Source: Patiria pectinifera (taxonomy: Eukaryota; Echinodermata; Asteroidea; Valvatida; Asterinidae). From it: 64,000 nt of DNA. Below the pieces are notes generated by a model. It did no database searches and was not told where the DNA came from. It saw only the letters and a program-made list of their open reading frames with translations. Below are positions 32,957 to 44,500 of the stretch, one piece after another; the stretch's first letter is position 1, and every line of letters starts with the position of its first letter. A program made the translations under genes and the position numbers. The stretch spans positions 35,422,900 to 35,486,899 of the forward strand of contig CM057149.1 of NCBI GenBank assembly GCA_029964075.1, in the 5' to 3' direction.

Positions 32957-34383
32957 CTTGTCTGGTTGTACAGTGGGAGATTTTTGAGAAGATTGGTGGC
33001 AGCAAAAACGCCGGTCCTTTTCAGTTTACGTCATTTTGAAGCTAAATGTGCGCATGCTCAAAATGACATAAACAACAGAAAATGCCTCCATTGAATGGTT
33101 TTACAATCCCGGCCAAAATGGTTGGGATACTTCCTTAGCCTCCCACGGTCAATGATGTTCTCTCCAGCTGATGGAGCACACACCGCGTCACGAGAGACAA
33201 CATTTGAGCGGGGGCCGGGGGGTTGGGGGCCCAGCGAGATTTGGCCAGGATTGTAGAGTAGTGGCCAAGTCTTTGCAAATCAATTTGGAATCATTCAGTC
33301 TGGTCAAGCGAAAAGGTATTGAAATATGTGGCCAAGTCATCCCTTCGTCAATGTCCACCCCTGATATTTGTGAGCTAAACAGGTTATATTTTACACCCCA
33401 AAACAAGTAAAAACAAAAGGAACCACATCAAACAAACATTTCCTTTTCGTTTTTATTTAAGAAATCTCAAGAGAGAAAAAAATAACATTGTCTTCCATTC
33501 AACACTATTCAAAGTTCAACAATGTGTTAAAATACATCTTGAATGTACAAACTGAAATTGCATCACTCATAATTTTTTGGTTTTCAAACAAATTCCAATG
33601 CCAAGTTGGGTTAAAGTTATCCATATAATAATCAACCACTCACAATGATCTTTCTTTGCCATTTGTTGAAAATCACACAGGATTGTTAACCATGAGCCAA
33701 TGCATTGTGCGTTTATTTCATATTTGCTCAGAAAGAAAAAAAATAATTAAAATTCTGTTTTGATGTCAAATTTTCAAGAATTTTCCAAAACGCGATATAT
33801 ACGCCATTTTGTCCCCTTTTAGGAACCAGCTCTCTTCTGGCTGCCTCAGTTCAGTCTTGGTGGCTTTTATATACTTAAATGCAATTTAAGAATACAATGA
33901 AGCGAAAAATGAAGTTTTATAGAAACAGCTGTTGTACTGTTTTAAATTTTATTCTTTAAAGTTTCATTACTGTACTCATCTTTCACTTTTTTCAAATGGA
34001 TATATCGCATTTTGAACTAAAATCTTTATATATTTTCAATGCTGAAATTAGTTTAAAATGTGAGAAACTCAAATGCTTTCTTCAGTAAAGTTTTGGTTTC
34101 AATATATAACTGTCCAACGGTAAGCTTGTGGTGATTTGTATATTTCCGTCTGAAACCGGAGGCAAAATTTCAAGGAACTGCTAAGCACCAGAAAGATCTA
34201 CTTCAAAAAACCATGTAACCAGCCAATATTTTTGGTGACCGCTGCTGAGCTGATTTTTTTTTAGCAAATAGATTTGTTATTTTTTTTTTTCAATTAGAAA
34301 TCTCTGTGAAATTTGACCCACAAAATACCCATGCGCTATGCAATCTTGACACCCGTGAGCCATGACCTAAATGCTACACAGTC
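32957..34383. other. Between convergent genes, no exon seen
   Basis: The G-rich segment 33209-33230 (three runs of five or six G separated by two bases) is the only compositional outlier. TTTATT at 33452-33457 and 33948-33953 would be polyadenylation signals on the minus strand for MSRB. Confidence 0.35.
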
Positions 34384-34520
34384 CAGACATGCAACTTTTC
34401 CTTAGATCAGCTGATTTTTGCCTTTTCACTTCCCATGTATGCCATCAAAAATAGAGAAACACTGTACAAAGTCTTGGAAAGATTTGAATTTCCTCTTTTT
34501 TTGTGTGTGACTTCCCATTT
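34384..34520. repeat. Dispersed repeat R3, inverted relative to 52552-52690
   Basis: ATGCAACTTTTCCTTAGATC, CACTGTACAAAGTCTTGGAA and ATTTGAATTTCCTCTTTTTT are reverse complements of stretches at 52552-52690. Confidence 0.6.
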
Positions 34521-34857
34521 GCAAACCCAACAGTCGATCAAATTGTTTCATCAGTAACAAACTGTCAAATAGCCACTATGAAAGACCTCCTTTTTCCGCC
34601 TCTGTAAAATTACTTGTTTGAGAAACACCAATAATATTTCTAAATAAACCTTCCGGCAATACTTAATACTTTTTCATATATTACTCTAGTTTGTATTTTT
34701 TAAAAAATATTTCCCTTTACATGTAAATTTTCCCCCTAATATTTTTCTTCATATATTACTCATAACACAACTCCCTTAAAGTCTACTTTTTTAAATTGTC
34801 AAGATAAGATTCTAACCTTAAATTGAACATAATTTTTTCAAAGTTGAAAAAAAATTT

Positions 34858-34929
34858 GACTTGATCGGGGTTTGAACCTGCGACCTCTGGACTGCCGTTC
34901 CGGTGCTCTACCAACTGAGCTATCCAGCC
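34858..34929 (-). repeat. tRNA-like sequence, second copy of the Ala-type SINE head
   Basis: D arm, anticodon arm (loop ACGGCAG) and T arm with loop TTCAAAC match 30038-30109 with few changes, but the acceptor 3' strand is lost (GATCAAG instead of TCCAGTA). This argues against a functional tRNA gene and for a retroposed family. Confidence 0.6.
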
Positions 34930-35412
34930 CTATGTTGGCGGTTCCCCATTTGTCAATGTTTTTGTTCAAGGGGCGCTAGACAGAAACCATAATTGTGAAT
35001 GTTGAGGATTAGGAGTGTACCAGTGTACGCGACTCTGACTATGCACAGAACAAAGTTGGATAAGAACCTAGAACACAGTCGGGGAAGCCTCAAATTTGTA
35101 AGAATCATCTATGATGCTAGTGTATAAGCATGTGTGAACTTTGGTACAAAACGTTTCAGCAAGTTTTTAAGATGTCTCAACCATTCAAACCACAAATTAG
35201 TTTAAAAGAAAACCTAGAAATTGTGCGAATAACAGTGAAGCTTGCAGCATCTTATGCTCCTGTTGTTTCACCAAGATTGCATTCAAGAAGATTTTTTAAA
35301 ATCGGTCAATCAACATGAATTTGAATTCTCTTAAATCCTACTTATAATTTATGGCTTAGATACAGCTATGTTTTGTATCAAAATATAAGACTTTTTTGGT
35401 TGAAATTCTCGG

Positions 35413-35535
35413 CTATAAATCTGATTTCTCCGGCTTCTTTTTCGGGTTGAACTTGAGGGATGCCGAATTGATGCAGTAGCGTTGGCTGGTAGGAGCGGGT
35501 CCATCATCAAAGACGTGGCCCAGATGAGCACCACA
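35413..35535 (-). CDS. MSRB3: MSRB coding exon 6 and stop
   Basis: Residues 140-179 and TAG at 35415-35413, acceptor TTGAACAG. It encodes [20 protein letters not shown], the catalytic C160, and the basic tail [12 protein letters not shown]. Confidence 0.94.
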   Translation of the reverse strand, partial: CGAHLGHVFDDGPAPTSQRYCINSASLKFNPKKKPEKSDL

Positions 35536-38500
35536 CTGTTCAAACAAAACAATCAAATTGAATTGAAAAAAATGCGGCAAATAAGTTGAAAAGGGGCGCA
35601 GAGTGATTCGATTTTCATGATATATTATAGATCAAATATTCACTTATGACAAAGGAAAGGGAGGAGCTTTGATATAATTATTACCACTGACAAGTTGCCT
35701 GACAATGGACTATTCCAAATTTAAGCCCCGCCCACTTCGCATATGAACAATTATCGATGAAGGATGAAGGATAGGGAGGGGCTTCAATCTATTTCAACTG
35801 ACAAGTTGCCTGAGAATGGACTACTTCAGATTTAAACCCCGCCCACTCCGTCTTTGAATGAAGGATAGGGAGGGGCATTAATCTATTTCAACTAACATGT
35901 TGCCTGACAATGGAATATTCCAGATTGAAGCCCCACCCACTTCGCATTTGAACAATTACCAATGAAGGAGAGGGAGGGGCTTTGATCTATTTCAACTGAC
36001 AAGTAGCTTGGACTGTTCCAAACTTAAGCTCCACCCACTTTGGCAAGTGGCCAATATCATGTCCGTCTTCTCAATGCCACACTGCATGTTCAGGCTGTGT
36101 GCATCATGTACACATGTCTCAGCTGTGATTGGTTGACAAATCAAGGGGTGGGGCTTAACGGATCGGTCCATTTTCTGCACTCACCTTGGCACAGTTACAC
36201 TCTGTCCGGACCATCCCGTGGGAGGTGTCACGGTGTAGTTTGGCCACTCCCTTGTCAGCCAAGTCATAGAAGGAGGGCCAGCCTGGGAATAGAAACAACA
36301 GAAAATATTCATGTCACCACAGACTGCGTGAAGGAAGGCCCAATTCTGCTTACAGTTAGCAAAAAAAATCCCTGCTTACAATACAAAATTCTGTGCTTAT
36401 GGTAAGCATATTTCAGCGGTTAGCAAGGAATTGTGGCTTATGCCATGCGTACATTCCGTAGGGTTTCTGTGCTTACAGGGTTAGCACAGAATTTTGTTCA
36501 CTAGTGCTGCTAGCACAGAATGGTGACCTTAAGCGCGGAATTCTGTTGTTAGCAGAGCCATGAAACTGGGCCCATTACATGGTACTACATGTCCACTCAC
36601 TGGGATGCACAAGTTGCTCACATACCGTTATGGGTACGGTAAAAAAAATGCAAACAATGTGTTGGGAAATGGTACAAATAGCTAAGTCTTTGTGAGGGCA
36701 AAGGTTTGTCTAGTGTTCTTTGTCAAGAGAAACCAACGATACGTCAGGAGATATACTTAACATGCAAGAAGAATTTGCTAAGGTTAAATAGGTGGTGGGG
36801 TATGGGTACATTTTGTGTGTGTGTGGGAATGCTAGATTCTTGGCTAGTTTCAAAGGAAATGAGCTTGAAGACAGAAAGTGCCAAAATGACAAATGTATTA
36901 ACTGGTATCAGACTGAGAGCTGAGATACAAATGGTAAGGTCATAATTGAGGAAAATAAAATGTACATTTTTACTGATAAAACACGCCAATAATAATATGA
37001 TACTTACCCGATCCAGAATCATATTTTGTCTCTGATCTGCAGCAAAAAAAATTCCAGATAAGAGTTGAAAATACTTGTATTACTATAAACACTGTATAAA
37101 TATCGAAAAAAAATAATTCCCCAAAGTCTATAATTTGCTCCGTTTCATATTAAGTGGGGTCAGGGAACCAGACTACAAGACTATGTTTGGTTTTCTTGGT
37201 TTTTCCAGCATCTACGAACCTAAAAAACGTGAAACAAGTCAGTTTAACAATATTTGCTATAACATACTAATCCTCCAATTTCATTTATTTCTGGAAATTG
37301 CAGCAAAAGCTGTTGTACATTCCCCTTTAAATTGGACACAAAGGTGCAGTTTCAAGGATTCATTAAAAAATTATATTACATGGACCTTTTTAATACAAGT
37401 ATGCAAGTCTACATCCTCACAAAACTTAGAAGGCATGACGGTTGATCATTGACAGAATTTTTCCTAAAGGCAACTTATCAAAGTTGCATCTTCACGTTAA
37501 TGCCCTCAAAAAAATTCAGTTCAATCCACAAAGATAAAGTGCATGCAAACAGAACTCACTTGAACAGTGGAGCATCGCATACAACACAATGGTAGACACC
37601 GCTATCTTTCAACTTGTAGTATTCACCAGAAAATGCCCTGTCAAAGAAAGGATGATAAAACATCTACAAGTGCGGGTACTGCTATACAAATATTGACTGC
37701 TGAGAGCGAGGTGCAGTAGACATGGTAGAGGGAGAAATAAATACACTTCTCCATGGCTCACCAAAGAAAACGTGACACGATCATGAAATTCATGTTCAAC
37801 ATTTCAGATGTCCCTTTGTCTAGACAATTCATTAATAAGTACCAACAAAATATATTAATAAGTACACAATTTCTCTGAGCACATCCGACACCATGGTGTT
37901 TCGAGCCGATTTCTACTACAGCAAAAACTTTGGATGTAAAGTTTCTTTTTTAAATCATTGTAGCAACACAGCCATTCCATGTAAGGGTCATCACCAAACT
38001 CAAAAATTGAAGTGAAAGGAATAAATGTTTGTCAGTTATATTTGATAAGAGGAATATTGAAACCATCTAAATCTCAAAAGATTTTTAAAAATAAATCATT
38101 TGATTTAAAGTTTCAGCCTCCTGAACATGGATGAATTTTGTGGGCAAAACGGAGGGTCAGGGGTATAAATCACAAAGTGAGGAAGTAATTGAAGCTCATT
38201 CATAAGATTGTGCTTTATCTGCATACATTTGGTAGCTATTCCAGTCTATTTGATAAAACATTTAGAATTTTTCCAAATGTCTTCAGTATTTTCCCGCTAT
38301 TTCATCGTGAAAACACCCTCAAAAATATGTCACGCGAGTCACAAAATAGGGCTTTTTTTCAGATTACTTAATAACTAGAGAGGGATTCAGCTAGTGTTTG
38401 ATATTTGTAAATGAAATAGTGGTGGTCTATCAATAAAAGTATGAATATTCTTATTTGCGCTATATTCATTGTAGAAAAAATCTCAAGAATGTCACGCGAG

Positions 38501-41500
38501 TCACACAAGATGTATGTCACGCGAGTCACCAGGGGCGGATCAAGGAATTTTTGGAGGGGGGGGGGGTGTTTCATCAGCCCAAAAATCTGAAAATGTACAC
38601 ACATTTTTTCCTCCAGGCACATGGCCTCCGTAAAATCAAAAACTGGGGGCTGGTAAATTTCAATCGGGGTGCTGTTCAAATTGATTTTTTAACACATTAC
38701 AGAATGGTGTACCGTATTTTTAACAGGCGGACATTAGACCAGTATAATTTTTTGGGGGGTGTCACAGGGGGTTCAACTAATTTTTTTAAGGAATTTGTAT
38801 GAGAATTTTTTTTTTTTACAGAGCTGGGGTGTGACCCCAAAACCCCCTCAGGATCTCCGCCTGGTCACAAGCGAAGCCAGAAATGTTTCATTTACATGTA
38901 ATACAAAGAAACAATGCCATATTAAATTACAGAATTGGAATTAAGTCTTTAATTTAAGCATTAATTATGTAACAAGAAATTGAATCAGTTTTTACAAATG
39001 TATATATACAGTAGAGTCTCGTTAATACAAACTCGTTCGGACCTAGCCAAATAGTTTGTTATATCAGAATTCTGTATTAAGAGGAACATCAGTCCCATTC
39101 ATTGTGCACATAATTTAATGCACAGTCAGGACTAAGGCTTTATGTTTGTTATAACCAGAATTTTGTATTAACATAGTTTGTACCAATGAGATTCGACTGT
39201 ACTGTGTACATTCCTATACAACTGCATCATTTATTGCAGCTCTTACCTTTTAAGGAAACTGTGACTCTACATGACCAAGAATTACAACTGTTTTCCTGAA
39301 ATAATCACCCGTGGATTGATGACATCACTTCGTAACTTAAATTCCGAAACATTTTTTTGTCTCCATGTCATTGTTAAGGATATTGTGTTTAAACCAGATT
39401 TCCACCCCAACATTTGCCAAAGTAAACGGATAAATAGCAGTTTTCACACTCTTTCATAAGGTATTCACGGGTAAATCATTTTTATTAATATAATATTATG
39501 ATTTGATTTGTTATACTAAAATTACAGTTATAATGTGAAAGTGAAAAGCTACTGTGTCACGCGAGTCACGCATTTGTGTCACGCGAGTCACATTTTCTTC
39601 AGGCTATTTCTTACAACGAGGGATATTTGGCACAATACAACTTATGCATGTATTGGGTGAGGGTATTAAGTTCTAAGTTCAGTAAGAATAATTTTTAGAA
39701 CACTGGTAGATCCATAGGAAAAGCTATTTGAATCAAGGGATGTAAAAAATCCCTTTTTCTATCCTGTCACGCGAGTCACGTCAAAGAAATTGTGATACAT
39801 GACAAAATAGCGATGTTAAAGTAATCATATAAAAACTAAACCATAGATTCACAATGCCCTGACTCAAATACATGCTAATTTGAGTTGAATAAATGCCAGG
39901 TTAACAACAGTAATGCATTAAAACTTTACATTTTGTTCAAATGTCATGCGAGTCACCATGGAATGGCTGAACTCACTTCACTATATGATTATAACTTTTA
40001 TTACGCACACTGTTGAATTATCCATGGAACCGCCAAACAACATTCACACTTAATTATCACAGTGAAATGATTTAGACTTTTGGTTGGCACAAAAGCTCCG
40101 TAGAAGGTTTTTTTTTGTCATCTGTACATCTTGCAAGCAAATGAGATGGATTGTGTCTTACTGTTCAGTTCCACGCTCCTGGGTGACATGGTATTGCATA
40201 GGCGTCAACCGTTTCTTCAATTCCTCCTGGTCCACCGACATCTCGTACTCTCTCTTTGAATAATCTACGACAAAAATAACAAAAACTAGAAATAAGAGTC
40301 TTTCTAATGTTAAAATGTCAAAAAAGCTTTCATGAGCACTTATAACAAGATGAGTCCATCTAGGAAGCCTGATAGTGATATGGTCTTGATTCAAGAATCA
40401 ATTTCAGATTTTTTTTTCTCTTAATGTATGTCACATGCACGGAAGCTTCTACCAACGATATTGACTACTTCGGCAAACAAAATTGGGTGGACTCACGTTT
40501 GCGTGCCTGCCGCATGTGTTCTCAAAGATGAGGCGTGTGCATTTTGTTTACTATTGGTCGATGGATGCCCGGACAGGGTGTGTGCATTCTACCTGAGCAC
40601 GAGCCTGGTTGCACCTAAGAATGGCTTCTAAGTTTTAGCTCGCTGAAGTAGTCTGTACACGAGACATTATTTACACAATCCTTCGTGCCGGGGAAAATCA
40701 TAAGTTTTCTCTTTTTAAAGGGCACTCTACTCTACACTCTTATGTAATGTGCTTTGCTGGTTGGTATCACAAACTGACTCCTTGAATTAAGTCTAAGTCT
40801 GACATTTCCAGATCATGTTGGCAATACCAGATTCTACATGCCCAATTTCACAGGACCTGCTAAACATACTACTTAGCAAACTTGTACACTTAGCCAAAAA
40901 TGAACAAAAAAACACTCATAAATGTACATGTAGGCAATACATTTTGTATGGTATTATTAGTAAGCAACCTGTTTTCGCTTAGCAGCAAAAACATGTTGTG
41001 CAAAGCAAATTTCTCAACTCAGCCCCAGCGGTTCCATAAAATTGGCCCTTTGAATAATACACGCACCATGTAATTTACATACATTGTGTATATGTGTACA
41101 AATTTAATGTAAATCTCCACTGCAACAGTCACAAAGATTAACTTAAAAACAAAAACAACTTGGACAACTTTACCTCAGTAAAATTCAAAAATATGAACAG
41201 CTCAAACTCACTGATTCCAGGCAATCCTGTCTCCTCAAAAACAAAGCACAAGCAAAGGATTCAGCAATACAAACTACGTGTGAATGTGCCAACTAGCGCA
41301 TCAAAACTGTACATGTAACTTCCTGTTACACCTATTATACATGTACGTACCAGGAACAAGGACAAGAGTGTCAACCTAGAATCAACAAGTATTTTTCTTA
41401 TCGACACTTCCGTGTGATCGAACTTCACTTTGACTGTTCTATCTTTTACAGGAAACAAACACAAAAAAACCTTGTACATAAATAAGTCATGGTACGGCCA

Positions 41501-44500
41501 CGGACACATTGTTGAAGTTCCTTGATGTGATCAACATCCGGGATTCCAATTAAACAAGGTCTCGTGCAGGCCCGGATTATCTTATGGTAGCAGACCAGTA
41601 AATAAACTTCCAAAGAGACCGCAATGGTAAATGCTCCCTCTTCAAAAATTCGGGAAAAATACTCACAACTCTCCAAGGTGTTCGAGACACACATCAAATT
41701 AAAGCTTATTTCATCATCTTTCATTTTCTTTTCAATTTTCGGGAAGTCAACTGATGACTTTTAGGAGAAATGTCCATCTGAAGATGATCACCCCTGAAAA
41801 TAGTCCTGAAGCCCATCGCCATTTTGAAAAACGATGCCTACACTCCATTGCAAAATACAGAATGTAGAGTGCTTTTAGGGTCCAAATTACATCCAAATTA
41901 CACAGAACTGCAAGCTCCCAGTCCTGTGCACGGCTTCCACCCTTATTTTTTACAAACCCTCAAGTTCATGGCCCACAGCATGCTCAAATACTGAAGATTT
42001 TGAGGGCATGCAAATCGTGATTTGGCCGGCGTAGGCAATTTCGGACCGATTTACTGGTCTGCACCCTTATAGGCACAGTAGGCTTTGTACCTAGGCCTAC
42101 AAAAATGTTGGGGGCCTACGAAAAATTCTGGGGCCTACGAAAATACCGCAGTGTGCCATAAAAGGCATATAGGCCTACCCCACCCACACGCAGAGAAAAG
42201 GTTTTAAAAAGGTTTAGGGTCTCTGTTTAGAATAGATTTGCATGAACTTCACACAATTCCAGATTTTGTTGACTCATTTTGTTTTTTAGTTTTATAAGCT
42301 GACGTCATCTCAGTACTAACACCGCACACCCAGTTCTGATGACACAACCTGATTTTGTTTCATTTCAAAATCACCCCATGCCCTCGGCATTGTCTACCTC
42401 AAATAGCGTGATCGAGAGCCAGGCTTTTGAAAGAAAAAAATTCTTGGAAAATGTTGATGTCTTTCAAGTTTGATCCGTGCTCAATGTACGGTACATGTAA
42501 CAATGGGGCTTTTTCCATGCACTGGTTAAAACTTCTCTTTTCATACATGTGTACATTGCTGTTGATGTAGTAAAAAATTTACAAAAAATATCACATCCAA
42601 TCAATATATGAATCATGACTGACTAAAAAAAGTTCTTTAAGTGAATCACGGAAATTAAAATTACTTGTTAAATTACAATGTACATGAACATTTTGAAATT
42701 GGGAAACAAGCTCCAGTACAAAGTGGAACCCTTTCACAAGTTAACAGTTTTTTCATTAAGTGACAAAAACCTCTACAGGGTGAGTCAAAAAACATGAAAC
42801 CCAAATGTCCGGACTATTGTTTTAGTAAAGTTCTGCATGTAGCACTTTCAAAATCTAGGACATAAAAGCCCAATTCATAAGCTTTCTTTTAGTACAAGAA
42901 TCATTCAAATCACTCAAGTACTTTTCAAGTTATGGAATTTTAAACACAACCACCGTTTTAAAGTTCTGTCCACGGATCACACAAAAGGTGAGATTTGTTT
43001 TCGTTTTGCTGAAAGAATACTTACTGTTTTGTGATCCATGGACAGAACTTTAAAACGGTGGTTGTGTTTAAAAGTCCGTAACTTGAAAAGTACATGAGCG
43101 ATTTGAATGATTCTTGTACTAAAAGAAAGCTTATGAATTGAGCTTTTATATCCTAGATTTTTAAAGTGCTACATTCAGAACTTCACTAAAACAATAGTCC
43201 CCGCATTTGGGTTTCGATTTTTTTTACTCACACTGGATATCACGGTCCTGCAAAAGGTCATCCCAAGATAATTGCATTTTAAGTTAATTCTTTTTTCAAA
43301 ACCCATTTTCGACCACTTTGTAGGTACAGATTTGGAAAATTGTTTGCGTTGTCAACTAACACAGGCTTTGTTCTTTGCTAACTCAAAATTGTTTGTTAAA
43401 AGTCTCTCTTAATTAAACAGTAATTCATTAATACAAACTCTTTTACACTTCGTGAAAACAGCAATATGCGAAAGCTTTTACGTTTTACCCCATTACATTA
43501 AACAAAGTCTTTGTCACTTTGTGAAAACATGTGAGAAATTGTTACTTTTACACATCATACGACTGTGGAGCGCACGTGCCTCTGATCTTTTCAACATCGT
43601 TTGCGGGTGCGCGTCCGCTCCCATCCTGACGCATGCAGAGCAATGCGCGATCCCTCTGCCCTGCTAACGAGGTGACTTTTGGTCACTTGGTGAAAAAAAA
43701 CTTAAACAAATTCTTCTTTGTGACATTGTGTCAAATGTAATAATATGGCTAGCAAAATTCAAAATCGAACAATTATCGATTTTCCAGGTTTTTGTCAATT
43801 CGTGAAAATGACAACGTATTCAATGTTTTAAATATATGTAAATTTGCCACTTGCATAGAAACAATTTACATATCACATGGACAGATACATCTTAACAAGA
43901 TCAGTTCTGCCAATGTAATCAGATCTTAGTACGCTGACATTTAATAATTGCATGGCCATCTGTTTCACTGCTGTATCTTTACACAGTCCCAGACTGATAT
44001 CAAATAGCAAATCAAGAAAATCAGGTTACCAACCAAAAAGACTGTGTGATGCATATTGCAATTCTAACTGGTTCCCAAATGTATTTTTTTTGGGCTAAGA
44101 AAACAATTTGCAAATTGGTACGTTTAAGGTCAACTTTCAGGCTGCCAAAGCAGATTCAATTTAATAAACCAGAAATTAAATGGAGTTAATAAACACAGCA
44201 AACACAACTTGGTGCCTGCGTGATATATCTATATCTGGAATACACAGAGTTGGACAATTTGATGGCAGAAACGCCTGCATGTAAAACAACATGAAGAACC
44301 TGTCAAAATGACATGTAATGGCTGGTGAATTCATGTCCAATTTTCAGGTCACCTGAAGCGGAAAAATATCCCATTACTGGGGTTGACAAAAAAAACCCAA
44401 AGAATCAATAATGTTAAACACTGCAGAAAAAAAAAACACCGTTGAAAAAATGGATCAGTCCTAATACTCATTACAATTTGACATTCAGTGGATATGTTTG

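Noticed and set aside
36040-36405. 121-codon plus-strand open frame
   Set aside because: It is antisense to MSRB exon 5 and extends into repeat sequence; the exon on the minus strand is clearly the gene.
38329-39956. CRISPR-like array
   Set aside because: This is animal DNA; the 14-mers are too short and their spacing is irregular (11 bp to about 1 kb between copies).
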